Shown here: positions 16,475 through 24,848 of the stretch, piece by piece
How the letters are laid out: each line of letters starts with the position of its first letter
Numbering within the stretch: the stretch's first letter is position 1
NCBI RefSeq assembly: GCF_902833225.1
Contig: NZ_CADFEI010000023.1
Location: forward strand, 62,001 to 126,000
Direction of reading: 5' to 3'
Source: Burkholderia sp. BCC1644
GTDB lineage: Bacteria > Pseudomonadota > Gammaproteobacteria > Burkholderiales > Burkholderiaceae
DNA: 64,000 nt
Notes under the pieces: model-generated
Database searches by the model: none
Seen by the model: only the letters and a program-made list of their open reading frames with translations
What the model was told of the DNA's origin: nothing
Program-made: the position numbers and the translations under genes

Positions 16475-17161
16475 TCACGCGCGCACTCGCCGCCATCCCC
16501 ACGCGATCAGCCGCCAACCGAGCAGCACGGCGACGACCGCCGCGTAAAGCTTCGGCTGCGCGAGATTGTGCTTGCCGGCCCGCATCCACCAGAAGTGCAG
16601 CACACCGAACAGTGCGACCGCGTAGATCGCGCGATGCAGCGTCGCCCAGTGGCGGCCGAGCCGGCGCACCATCGCGCGCGTCGACGTCGCGGCGAGCGGG
16701 ATCAGCAGCACGAACGCGGCGAAGCCGACCGTGATGAACGGACGCTTGCCGACGTCCTTCAGGATCGCGAAGACGTCGAACCACTTGTCGAACCACAGGT
16801 AGGTCGTGAAGTGCAGCGTCGCGTAAAAGAACGCGAACAGCCCGATCATCCGGCGAAAACGCAGCAGCGCGGCGAACCCCGTCATGCGCCGCAGCGGCGT
16901 GACGGCGAGCGTGATGCACAACAAGACGAGCGTCCAGAGGCCCGTCGAGCGCGTGATGAATTCGATCGGATTCGCGCCGAGCCGGTCAGTCAGCCCGAAC
17001 AGCACGAGACGCGCGAGCGGATACAGACCGGCCGCGAACACCAGCACCTTGGCCGGCGCGAGCCAGCGCGGCGCGGCGGGACGGACTGCACCGGCCCGCG
17101 TCGTGCGTGCGGCAGGTCCGGCGCCGGCGGCACGCGCGGGCGTGAGCGTCGAAGGAGGCAT
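16475..17161 (-). CDS. msrQ: MsrQ haem membrane subunit of methionine sulfoxide reductase
   Basis: A 228-aa b-haem inner-membrane protein that passes electrons from the quinone pool to periplasmic MsrP. About six membrane segments are seen, with the conserved His residues in FYATLHFTTYLWFD, RHWATLHRAIYAVALFGVLHFWW. An N-terminal Ala/Arg-rich stretch of about 40 residues precedes the first helix (LVFAAGLYPLARLVLFGL). ATG 17161 lies 20 bp after the msrP stop and has a weak ribosome binding site; a start further upstream would lie inside msrP. Confidence 0.9.
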   Translation of the reverse strand: MPPSTLTPARAAGAGPAARTTRAGAVRPAAPRWLAPAKVLVFAAGLYPLARLVLFGLTDRLGANPIEFITRSTGLWTLVLLCITLAVTPLRRMTGFAALLRFRRMIGLFAFFYATLHFTTYLWFDKWFDVFAILKDVGKRPFITVGFAAFVLLIPLAATSTRAMVRRLGRHWATLHRAIYAVALFGVLHFWWMRAGKHNLAQPKLYAAVVAVLLGWRLIAWGWRRVRA

Positions 17162-17181
17162 GTCGTTTCTCACTGTCGCGC

Positions 17182-18177
17182 TCAGAAGTTCTTCTTCAGG
17201 TCCATGCCCTGATACATCGACGCGACGAGATCGCCGTAGCCGTTGAACATCAGTGTCTTGCGCTTCGGCGTGAAGAAACCGTCCTCGCCGATGCGCCGCT
17301 CGGTCGCCTGGCTCCAGCGTGGATGATCGACGTTCGGGTTCACGTTCGAATAGAAGCCGTACTCGTTCGACGCATAGGTGTTCCAGCTCGTCTTCGGCTC
17401 TTTGTCGACGAAGCGGATCTTCACGAGCGACTTCGCGCTCTTGAAACCATACTTCCACGGCACGACGATCCGCACCGGCGCACCGTTCTGGTTCGGCAGC
17501 ACCTGCCCGTAGACGCCCATCGTCAGCAGCGTCAGCGGGTTCATCGCCTCATCCATCCGCAGCCCTTCCGAATACGGCCAGTCGAGCACCGGCGTCGACA
17601 GGCCCGGCATCTGCGATGGATCGGCGAGCGTGATGAACTGCACGTATTTCGCGTTGCCGGTCGGCTGTACCCGCTTGATCAGCTCGGACAGCGGCACGCC
17701 GATCCACGGGATCACCATCGACCACCCTTCGACGCAGCGCAACCGGTACACACGCTCCTCGAGCGGCGCGAGCTTCAGCAGTTCGTCGAGATCGAACACT
17801 TTCGGGTGCAGCACCTCACCCTCGACGCTCACGCGCCACGGGCGCGGCCGCAGCGTACCGGCGTTCTGCGCCGGGTCGCTCTTGTCGGTACCGAATTCGT
17901 AGAAGTTGTTGTAGGACGTGATGTCCTTGAACGGCGTCACCTTGTCGGCGGCGACGAACTTCGGGTTCGTCTTGGCCGCGAGCTTCGCCGCCCGCGCGTC
18001 CGGCGACGCATACGCGGCGAATGCCGCGTTGCCGGTGCCAAACAGGCCACCCGCCGCCGCGAGGCCAGCTGCCTGCAACACGCGCCGCCGGCTCTCGAAT
18101 ACCGTGCGCGGCGTGATCTCGCCGGGCGAAATATCACCGCCGGTCAGTACGTTCCGCAAAGGGCGTTTGATCCACAT
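17182..18177 (-). CDS. msrP: MsrP molybdopterin methionine sulfoxide reductase
   Basis: A 331-aa periplasmic enzyme (YedY) that reduces methionine sulfoxide in oxidised envelope proteins using a molybdenum cofactor. A Tat signal is visible (SRRRVLQAAGLAAAGG, Arg at 30-32). The molybdenum ligand Cys148 sits in RLRCVEGWSMVIPW, as in the family. The start at 18177 is set by GGAGGAG just upstream. It forms a two-gene unit with msrQ. In several bacteria msrPQ is induced by hypochlorous acid stress; no control site was identified here. Confidence 0.94.
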   Translation of the reverse strand: MWIKRPLRNVLTGGDISPGEITPRTVFESRRRVLQAAGLAAAGGLFGTGNAAFAAYASPDARAAKLAAKTNPKFVAADKVTPFKDITSYNNFYEFGTDKSDPAQNAGTLRPRPWRVSVEGEVLHPKVFDLDELLKLAPLEERVYRLRCVEGWSMVIPWIGVPLSELIKRVQPTGNAKYVQFITLADPSQMPGLSTPVLDWPYSEGLRMDEAMNPLTLLTMGVYGQVLPNQNGAPVRIVVPWKYGFKSAKSLVKIRFVDKEPKTSWNTYASNEYGFYSNVNPNVDHPRWSQATERRIGEDGFFTPKRKTLMFNGYGDLVASMYQGMDLKKNF

Positions 18178-18273
18178 CGTGCAGCTCCTCCTGCATGCGC
18201 GGCGCGCATGCTTCATGAGCGTTCGACCCGGCCCATCATGCGCCGTTCGACGCCCGGTTCGCCCGCCCGTTAC

Positions 18274-18310
18274 AAAGCAAAACCGCCGGGCACGCAGTGC
18301 ACCGGCGGTT
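18274..18310 (-). terminator. Terminator downstream of ccsB
   Basis: AACCGCCGG and CCGGCGGTT (18281-18289 / 18302-18310) pair perfectly. On the minus strand the stem is followed by TTGCTTTG. It lies 26 bp past the ccsB stop and would separate the ccs operon from msrPQ. Confidence 0.75.
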
Positions 18311-18336
18311 CGATAGTCGGACGAGCGGCGGAAATC

Positions 18337-19527
18337 TTACAGCTTGCCGTAGCTGTGCAGCCCGGACAGGAACATGTTGACGCCGAGGAACGCGAACGTC
18401 GTGACCAGCAGGCCCGTGAGCGCCCACCAGGCGGCGACCGCGCCGCGCAGGCCCTTCATCAATCGCATGTGCAGCCACGCCGCGTAGTTCAGCCACACGA
18501 TCAGCGCCCAGGTTTCCTTCGGATCCCAGCTCCAGTAGCCGCCCCACGCCTCGGCTGCCCACAATGCGCCGAGGATCGTCGCAATCGTGAAGAACGCGAA
18601 ACCGACCGCGATCGACTTGTACATCACGTCGTCGAGCACTTCGAGCGTCGGCAGACGATCGGCAAGCACGCCGCGCTCCTTCATCAGGTACGCGACCGAC
18701 ACCATCGCCGACAGCGCGAAGCTTCCGTAGCCGATGAAGTTCGCCGGCACGTGGATCTTCATCCACCAGCTTTGCAGCGCCGGCACGAGCGGCTGGATCT
18801 GCTGCGCATCGCGTGCGACCGAGTACCACATCAGGAAGCCGACTGCCGCGCTGATGACCAGCAGCACGAAGGCGCCGAGCGAACGCGTGCCGTAGTGGCC
18901 TTCGTAGTACAGATACAGCAGGGCGGTGATCAGGCTGAACAGGACGAACACTTCATAGAGGTTCGACACGGGGATGTGGCCGACGTCCGCACCGATCAGG
19001 TAGGACTCGTACCAGCGCACCATCAGCCCCGTGAAGCCCATCAGCACGGCGACCCACGTGAGCTTCTGGCCGATCGCCGCACCCGTTTCCGAGCGCGCGA
19101 GCAGGCCGATCCAGTAGAAGATCGTCGCGAGCACGAACAGCGCGCTCATCCACAGGATCGCCGACTGGCTCGACAGGAAGTACTTGAGGAAGAACGCCGA
19201 ATCGGCGCGCGCGAGATCGCCCTGGTAGATCTGGATCGACAGCAGCGACAGCACGGCGATCGACGCCATCATCAGCCGGGCGGGCTTCCAGCGCCAGCCG
19301 AGCGCGACGAGCGCCGGCACGGTGCCGATCATCACCGCCTTGTCGTAGTAATCCATGTGCGCGTTGTAGTGCACGAGCGCATAGCCCGCGCCCACCACGA
19401 GCGCCAGCGCGAACAGCCAGTCGAACAGCGACAGGCGCGCGAGGAAAGGACGGTCGTCGAACAGCGGCGACGAAACCGGCGCCTGGGCCGACGCCGCACG
19501 GGAAGAGGAAACTTGCGTGAGATCCAT
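18337..19527 (-). CDS. ccsB: Cytochrome c biogenesis protein CcsB/CcsA (System II haem handler)
   Basis: A 396-aa polytopic membrane protein of the HemeHandling (CcmC/CcsA) family. It carries haem out and, with ResB, attaches it to apocytochromes c. The tryptophan-rich WWD signature is present (WGGYWSWDPKETWALIVW), along with periplasmic His motifs (KIHVPANFIGYGSFAL; WLHMRLM). The ATG at 19527 is 4 bp after the resB stop, so translation is probably coupled. Naming varies (ccsA, ccsB, resC) for this role. Confidence 0.92.
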   Translation of the reverse strand: MDLTQVSSSRAASAQAPVSSPLFDDRPFLARLSLFDWLFALALVVGAGYALVHYNAHMDYYDKAVMIGTVPALVALGWRWKPARLMMASIAVLSLLSIQIYQGDLARADSAFFLKYFLSSQSAILWMSALFVLATIFYWIGLLARSETGAAIGQKLTWVAVLMGFTGLMVRWYESYLIGADVGHIPVSNLYEVFVLFSLITALLYLYYEGHYGTRSLGAFVLLVISAAVGFLMWYSVARDAQQIQPLVPALQSWWMKIHVPANFIGYGSFALSAMVSVAYLMKERGVLADRLPTLEVLDDVMYKSIAVGFAFFTIATILGALWAAEAWGGYWSWDPKETWALIVWLNYAAWLHMRLMKGLRGAVAAWWALTGLLVTTFAFLGVNMFLSGLHSYGKL

Positions 19528-19531
19528 GATG

Positions 19532-21748
19532 TTACCGGGTGGAATTCTCGGAATCGGAACCGCTGCCGGCAGGCGGGCGGGCCGTCGAAGCCGCACCGGT
19601 GGGCGCGGCGTCGCGAGGTGCGGCGCGCAAGGCGACGCCGGCCGCGTCGCGCGTCTGCACGAATTCTTTCTCGAAATCGAAGGTCTTGCGGGCCGTGGAC
19701 ATCGCCATCACCACATCGACGCCCGAACCGGCGTCCTTCAGCCAGAACCAGAGGCGCCGCTCGCGCACGTAGAACATCGAGAAGATGCCGGCGACCAGCA
19801 GCAGGCTGCCAAGATACACCAGATTCTTGCCGGGTGCGCGCGTCAACTGAAATACCGAAGCTTGCACCTGCTTGAATGAGTCAAGCTGCAAATAGACCGG
19901 CGATCCATACAAAAAGCTGTCGGATAGCGCATTGATCGCGTTCTGCACGAAGCGAACCGTCTCGGCGCCGTTCTGGGCGGCCGGCTCGCCGGCACGCTCG
20001 CGCGCGATCTGCCAGACCTCCCACATCGAGCCTTCGAGCATCCGCAGCAGCAGGCTCGCCGCCTTCTCCTGCTCAGCCTTCGGCACCGAGCGGTCGATGA
20101 ACGTCGCCACCGCCTGGAAGCCGCCGACCGGCTGGCCGTCGGCGCCGCGGCCGACACTGTCGTCGCTCGCAGCAAAAAGGGTCAGCACCTTCGACGCACT
20201 GTCCTGCAGGCGGCCGCGCAGCGACGCGTCGGTGCCCGGCAGCGACCGCTGCGCGAAGCGCGAGGCGGCCTCGGTGCGCACGGCCGGATCCTCCAGCGCG
20301 GCGCGCAGGCGCATCCATTCGCCGATCGAATCCTGGCTGTCGGCCGGGATCCGCATGTAGCGGAACGGATCGTTCGGGCTCGCGCGCACGCCGGCGAGGA
20401 ACACACGCTCGCCGTTCATGTCGACGGGCAGCATGTAGTTGTTGAATTCGCGCGCCTGACCGTCCTTGCCGCGGATCTTGTACTGCACCGACGGTCCGAT
20501 GTTGTGGAGCTGCGTCGGCTTCGACGACTTCGCGCCCGAGCCGAGCCGCTCGTCGAACACTTCCTTGAGCGAGCTCGTCGTCGCGACGCCGCGCACGTCC
20601 GGCTTGCCGTTCGCGTCGGCCATGTTCTCGACGTTGATCGCGCGGAAATCGGAGAACTCGATCGTGTCGCCATCGGCGCCCGGCACCTGCAGCGGGGCCG
20701 AACTGCCGATCGTGCCCTTCACGGGGACGGTCGTCGCATTGCCGCCCGTCATCGGGTAGGCCGTCATCTGCATCTGCGAGCCGCCGTCCTGGAAGCTCGA
20801 CTGGTAGATCGACACGCCCTTGTACGTGAACGGCTTGTTGACCTCGACGCGCGCCGGGATCTTCTGGCCGGTCTCGCGATCGATCACGACGATGTCGCTC
20901 GCGAACAGCTTCGGCATGCCCGTCGTGTAGTAGTCGACGATGAACTTGTTGAGCTGGATCGAGAACGGCAGGTCCTGGATCAGCGAGCCGCTCGGCTGGT
21001 TCAGGATCGCGGTCGACACGAACTGGCCCTCGGGCACCCACGCGTAGCCGCGGAACGTCGGGTTCGACGCGGACAGTCGATGGTCGGGCGAGATCTCGCT
21101 GATCGTCGCGCTCGTGTTGACCGGGCTCTTGCCGAACATCCACATCTGGAATTTGATCGGCAGGTTGCTGTCGAGCAGGCCGCCGATACAGATCACGACG
21201 ATCGCGAGGTGGGCGGAAATGTAGCCCCACTTGGTCATCGCACCGCGCTTCGCGGAGATCAGCGTCGCGCCGTCGGTTTCACGCACGACGTGCTTGTAGC
21301 CGGCCTTGGTGACGAACGTGGCGAGCGTCGCCGCGACGGTCGCACGCGTGCCGGAAGCCGAGTACTCCGCCTTGTGGTGGAACGCGCGCAAGCTGCCTTC
21401 GCGGACCTTGTCCTTCCAGCTCTTCGCATCGGCAAGCATCTTCGGCGCGTTGCGGATCACGCACAGCGAGATCGACGTGACGAGGAAGATCAGGATCAGC
21501 ATGAACCACCACGCGCTGTACACGTTGTACAGGCCGAGCGAGCGGAAGATGTCCGCCCAGAACGGCCCGAACTGGTTCACGTAGTTCGGATACGGATCGT
21601 CCTGGGTCAGGACCGTACCGATGATGCTCGCGATCGACAGCACCACCAGCAGCGCAATTGCGAAGCGCATCGAGCTCAACAGCTCGACCGCGCGCTTCGA
21701 CGCACCCTGACCCGACTTCGACTGCAACCCCGACGTGGTAACGCTCAT
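19532..21748 (-). CDS. resB: Cytochrome c biogenesis protein ResB
   Basis: A 738-aa System II (Ccs1/ResB) membrane protein that partners CcsB in haem ligation. Three membrane helices lie in the first 200 residues (AIALLVVLSIASIIGTVL; WWFMLILIFLVTSISLCVI; ISAHLAIVVICIGGLL), then a large periplasmic domain, and a last helix near 680 (NLVYLGSLLLVAGIFSMFYV). The C-terminal tail is Ala/Pro/Ser-rich. It starts the resB-ccsB pair. Just upstream lie two small G/C hairpins, and a GGAG precedes the ATG. Confidence 0.92.
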   Translation of the reverse strand: MSVTTSGLQSKSGQGASKRAVELLSSMRFAIALLVVLSIASIIGTVLTQDDPYPNYVNQFGPFWADIFRSLGLYNVYSAWWFMLILIFLVTSISLCVIRNAPKMLADAKSWKDKVREGSLRAFHHKAEYSASGTRATVAATLATFVTKAGYKHVVRETDGATLISAKRGAMTKWGYISAHLAIVVICIGGLLDSNLPIKFQMWMFGKSPVNTSATISEISPDHRLSASNPTFRGYAWVPEGQFVSTAILNQPSGSLIQDLPFSIQLNKFIVDYYTTGMPKLFASDIVVIDRETGQKIPARVEVNKPFTYKGVSIYQSSFQDGGSQMQMTAYPMTGGNATTVPVKGTIGSSAPLQVPGADGDTIEFSDFRAINVENMADANGKPDVRGVATTSSLKEVFDERLGSGAKSSKPTQLHNIGPSVQYKIRGKDGQAREFNNYMLPVDMNGERVFLAGVRASPNDPFRYMRIPADSQDSIGEWMRLRAALEDPAVRTEAASRFAQRSLPGTDASLRGRLQDSASKVLTLFAASDDSVGRGADGQPVGGFQAVATFIDRSVPKAEQEKAASLLLRMLEGSMWEVWQIARERAGEPAAQNGAETVRFVQNAINALSDSFLYGSPVYLQLDSFKQVQASVFQLTRAPGKNLVYLGSLLLVAGIFSMFYVRERRLWFWLKDAGSGVDVVMAMSTARKTFDFEKEFVQTRDAAGVALRAAPRDAAPTGAASTARPPAGSGSDSENSTR

Positions 21749-21762
21749 TCAAACTCCGACTA

Positions 21763-21813
21763 AGGGGAAACAGCCCCTACGCTCACTATTTCGCTTGGGG
21801 GACGCAGCCCCCA
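21763..21813 (-). repeat. Two similar G/C hairpins before resB
   Basis: AGGGG-aaacag-CCCCT (21763-21778) and TGGGGG-acgcag-CCCCCA (21796-21813) are paired hairpins with related hexaloops, 17 bp apart. They lie immediately upstream of the resB ribosome binding site. They could form in the resB leader. Function unknown. Confidence 0.5.
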
Positions 21814-21860
21814 TCGCCCTGCAAGCCTCTCCAGCCCGACTTGGCCCGGCGAGTGCCAAC

Positions 21861-21905
21861 AAAAAAGGGCAAGGCGGCCGCAACGGTGCGGCGCCCCACC
21901 CTTTT
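21861..21905 (-). terminator. Probable terminator of the cytochrome c4 gene
   Basis: An imperfect long stem (AAAAGGG with GGCGGCCGC on one side, GCGGCGCC and CCCTTTT on the other). Read on the minus strand it ends in a run of six T. A second hairpin, CCGGCCGCCC-ttc-GGGCGACCGG at 21918-21940, lies closer to the stop and lacks a T run. Confidence 0.6.
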
Positions 21906-21963
21906 CTTGTTCTGACTCCGGCCGCCCTTCGGGCGACCGGTCATTCCCTTCGCGACCGGCTGG

Positions 21964-22617
21964 TCAACGCAGGCCCGCGATGTAATCCGCGACGGCCTTG
22001 ATCTCGTTGTCCGACAGGCGCGTGGCGATCTGATGCATCGCCTCGTTGTTGTTGCGCGCGCCGGCACCCTGCTGGAACGCGGTCAACTGCGCGACCGTGT
22101 AATCGGCCCACTGCCCCGACAGACGCGGATACTGGACCGGCATCCCCTGGCCCGTCGGCCCGTGGCAGCTCGCGCAGGCAGGAACGCCCTTCTCCGCGAT
22201 GCCGCCGCGATAGATCTTCTGGCCGACCGGCACGGTCGCCGCATCGCGTGCGGTACCGAGCTTCGTCGTCTGCGACCCGTAGTACGCGGCGACGTTGCGC
22301 ATGTCGTCCGCGCTCAACGCGCTCGCGAATCCGACCATCACCGCGTTGTTACGCACCGGCCCCTTCGCGCCCGGCTGCGCCTTGAAGTCGTTCAACTGCT
22401 TGACCAGATATTCGGGATGCTGGCCGGCCAGCTTCGGGAAGCTGCCCGACGCGCTATTGCCGTCGGCGCCGTGACACGACGCGCAGACCTGCCCGGCAAT
22501 CGCCTTGCCGCGGTCGAGATCCGGCTTTGCCGCATCCGCCGCGTTTGCCTCCGCTACGAAACCTACGAACCCTGCTGCAACCTGAAGCACCATCAGAGAC
22601 TTGCACAGTCGATTCAT
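21964..22617 (-). CDS. Dihaem cytochrome c4
   Basis: A 217-aa periplasmic electron carrier with two class I cytochrome c domains. Haem sites CASCH are at about 46-50 (QVCASCHGADGNS) and 149-153 (PACASCHGPTGQG), each with a later Met axial ligand region. The signal peptide ends near ANA-ADAAKPD. ATG 22617 is chosen; an in-frame GTG at 22623 is the alternative. It is likely a substrate of the neighbouring ResB-CcsB machinery and probably feeds terminal oxidases. Confidence 0.9.
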   Translation of the reverse strand: MNRLCKSLMVLQVAAGFVGFVAEANAADAAKPDLDRGKAIAGQVCASCHGADGNSASGSFPKLAGQHPEYLVKQLNDFKAQPGAKGPVRNNAVMVGFASALSADDMRNVAAYYGSQTTKLGTARDAATVPVGQKIYRGGIAEKGVPACASCHGPTGQGMPVQYPRLSGQWADYTVAQLTAFQQGAGARNNNEAMHQIATRLSDNEIKAVADYIAGLR

Positions 22618-22740
22618 TCGCACACCCTGTTTCGTCTTGTGGGAATTTGAGGTTCTGCAAAAAACGACGGCGTTCAGTCTACCGCAGAAGCTACATAAAA
22701 GCGCGAGGCAGGCGCCCGGTAGCCTTCGGTAAAACCGCCG

Positions 22741-22752
22741 TATTGTACAATA
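22741..22752. promoter_or_regulatory. Palindromic TATTGTACAATA in the cytochrome c4-engB spacer
   Basis: This perfect 12-bp palindrome contains TACAAT (a good -10 hexamer) on both strands. It lies between the divergent cytochrome c4 and engB genes, so one element could serve both. The -35 regions are unconvincing on either side. Confidence 0.4.
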
Positions 22753-22831
22753 TCGTGTTGAAAGCTCCGGCGCCTATCGGGGCTACCCCGCCTCCACCAA
22801 GCGGCTTGCGCCGCCCGTCCTTCCGGTTCCC

Positions 22832-23491
22832 ATGGCCTTTCTGCTCCATCAAGCCCGTTTCTACACGACCGTCAACCATCTGCGCGACCTGCCGCCGACG
22901 GTCCAGCCGGAAATCGCGTTCGCGGGCCGCTCGAATGCCGGTAAATCGACGGCGATCAACGTGCTGTGCAACCAGAAGCGGCTGGCCTTCGCGTCGAAGA
23001 CGCCCGGCCGCACGCAGCATATCAACTACTTCTCCGTCGGCCCGGCCGCCGAGCCCGTCGCGAACCTCGTCGACCTGCCCGGCTACGGCTACGCGGAAGT
23101 GCCCGGCGCCGCCAAGGCGCACTGGGAGATGCTGCTGTCGTCCTACCTCGCGACGCGCTCGCAGCTCTGCGGCCTGATCCTGATGATGGATTCGCGCCGT
23201 CCGCTGACCGACCTCGATCGCCGCATGATCGAGTGGTTCGCGCCGACCGGCAAGCCGATCCACACGCTGCTGACCAAGTGCGACAAATTGACGCGCCAGG
23301 AAAGCATCAATGCGCTGCGGACCACGCAAAAGGGGCTCGATGCGTATCGCGACCAGGGCGTTCAGGGCAAGCTGACGGTCCAGCTGTTCTCCGCGCTGAA
23401 GCGCACGGGGCTCGACGAGGCGCACGAGCTGATCGAGAGCTGGCTGCGGCCGTCCGTCGCCGACGAAGAAAGCGAGCCTGTAGCACAATGA
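22832..23491 (+). CDS. engB: Ribosome biogenesis GTP-binding protein EngB
   Basis: A 219-aa TRAFAC-class GTPase (YihA/YsxC) needed for large ribosomal subunit assembly. G1 GRSNAGKS is at 32-39, the switch region follows (TPGRTQHINYF), then G3 DLPGYGYAEV, G4 TKCD and a G5-like SALK. A C-terminal acidic tail (VADEESEP) is typical of Burkholderia copies as I recall them. It is divergent from the cytochrome gene and followed by an oddly oriented terminator hairpin and hemB. Confidence 0.95.
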   Translation: MAFLLHQARFYTTVNHLRDLPPTVQPEIAFAGRSNAGKSTAINVLCNQKRLAFASKTPGRTQHINYFSVGPAAEPVANLVDLPGYGYAEVPGAAKAHWEMLLSSYLATRSQLCGLILMMDSRRPLTDLDRRMIEWFAPTGKPIHTLLTKCDKLTRQESINALRTTQKGLDAYRDQGVQGKLTVQLFSALKRTGLDEAHELIESWLRPSVADEESEPVAQ

Positions 23492-23557
23492 TCGGGCAAC
23501 GCGCGGCCGGGTTCGGCGGCGCGCACCTGACGGCGCCTGCGGATTCGGCCGGCTCAT

Positions 23558-23583
23558 AAAAAAACCCGCCGTTGAACGGCGGG
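23558..23583 (-). terminator. Terminator-like hairpin after engB, T run only on minus strand
   Basis: ACCCGCCG and CGGCGGGT pair around TTGAA. On the plus strand the run of seven A precedes the stem and no T run follows (TCAAACAG). As drawn it is a complete intrinsic terminator only for minus-strand transcription. It may still slow engB transcripts. Confidence 0.6.
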
Positions 23584-23744
23584 TCAAACAGCCTAATCGA
23601 AAAACGACAGGCACCCGCTCAGGGAGGAGAAGCGGGGAGCTGCACGCGACGCGTGCCGCTCGATCGCTATCATATACCAACGCTCCCAAAAATCACCTAA
23701 GGGTTCCGTAAGGTCCTTACCGCCCTGATTTCTGCCAAATCGCC

Positions 23745-24743
23745 ATGAGCTTCCATCCGCTTCATCGTCCGCGCCGGATGCGCCGCGACGACTTCTCCCG
23801 CCGCCTGATGCGCGAAAACCGCCTGACCACCGACGACCTGATCTATCCGGTGTTCGTCGTCGAAGGCACCAACGAGCGGCAGCCGGTGCCGTCGATGCCC
23901 GGCGTCGAGCGCGTATCGGTCGATCTGCTGATGCAGGTCGCCGAGCAATGCGTCGAACTCGGCGTGCCCGTGCTGTCGTTGTTCCCGGCCATCGACCCGT
24001 CGGTGAAGACGCCCGACGGTCGCGAGGCAGCCAATCCGGAAGGCCTGATTCCGCGCGCGGTGCGCGAGCTGAAGAAGCGCTTCCCCGAGCTCGGCGTGCT
24101 GACCGACGTCGCGCTCGACCCGTACACGAGCCACGGCCAGGACGGCGTGCTCGACGAGAACGGCTACGTGATCAACGACGACACGATCGAGATCCTGATC
24201 GAGCAGGCGCGCGCGCAGGCCGAAGCCGGCGTTGACATCGTCGCGCCGTCGGACATGATGGACGGCCGCATCGGCGCGATCCGCGAAATGCTGGAAAGCG
24301 ACGGCCACATCCACACGCGGATCATGGCTTACTCGGCCAAGTTCGCGTCGGCGTTCTACGGCCCGTTCCGCGACGCGGTCGGCTCGGCATCCAACCTGGG
24401 CAAGGGCAACAAGATGACCTACCAGATGGATCCGGCGAACAGCGACGAAGCGCTGCGCGAGGTGCGCCTCGACATCGACGAAGGCGCCGACATGGTGATG
24501 GTCAAGCCCGGCATGCCGTATCTCGACATCGTGCGCCGCGTGAAGGACGAATTCCGCTTCCCGACCTACGTGTACCAGGTGAGTGGCGAATACGCGATGC
24601 TGAAGGCGGCCGCGATGAACGGCTGGCTCGACCACGACAAGGTCGTGCTCGAATCGCTGCTCGCGTTCAAGCGGGCGGGCGCCGACGGCGTACTCACGTA
24701 CTTCGCGCTCGACGCCGCGCGACTGCTGAAAGCGCAGCGCTGA
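23745..24743 (+). CDS. hemB: Delta-aminolevulinic acid dehydratase (porphobilinogen synthase)
   Basis: A 332-aa enzyme that condenses two 5-aminolevulinate molecules to porphobilinogen in haem synthesis. The Schiff-base lysines are K199 (MAYSAKFASAFYGPF) and K254 (MVMVKPGMPYLD). In DVALDPYTSHGQDG the three zinc cysteines of the animal enzyme are replaced by A123, D125 and D133, marking the zinc-independent, Mg-type class found in Pseudomonas. It fits the local cytochrome/haem theme and ends in a shared terminator with dsbD. Confidence 0.96.
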   Translation: MSFHPLHRPRRMRRDDFSRRLMRENRLTTDDLIYPVFVVEGTNERQPVPSMPGVERVSVDLLMQVAEQCVELGVPVLSLFPAIDPSVKTPDGREAANPEGLIPRAVRELKKRFPELGVLTDVALDPYTSHGQDGVLDENGYVINDDTIEILIEQARAQAEAGVDIVAPSDMMDGRIGAIREMLESDGHIHTRIMAYSAKFASAFYGPFRDAVGSASNLGKGNKMTYQMDPANSDEALREVRLDIDEGADMVMVKPGMPYLDIVRRVKDEFRFPTYVYQVSGEYAMLKAAAMNGWLDHDKVVLESLLAFKRAGADGVLTYFALDAARLLKAQR

Positions 24744-24764
24744 TCGCGCGCCGGCAGGCCCAAG

Positions 24765-24802
24765 AAAAAACGGCGGGACACCTCGGTGTTCCGCCGTTTT
24801 TT
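24765..24802. terminator. Bidirectional terminator between hemB and dsbD
   Basis: AAAAAACGGCGG and CCGCCGTTTTTT flank a nested ACAC/GTGT stem with a small loop. It has A and T runs on both sides and sits between convergent genes. Confidence 0.92.
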
Positions 24803-24848
24803 GTTTACCGTCGCTCGAAGCCGTTGCCGCGTCGAGCGCCCCGGTTCG

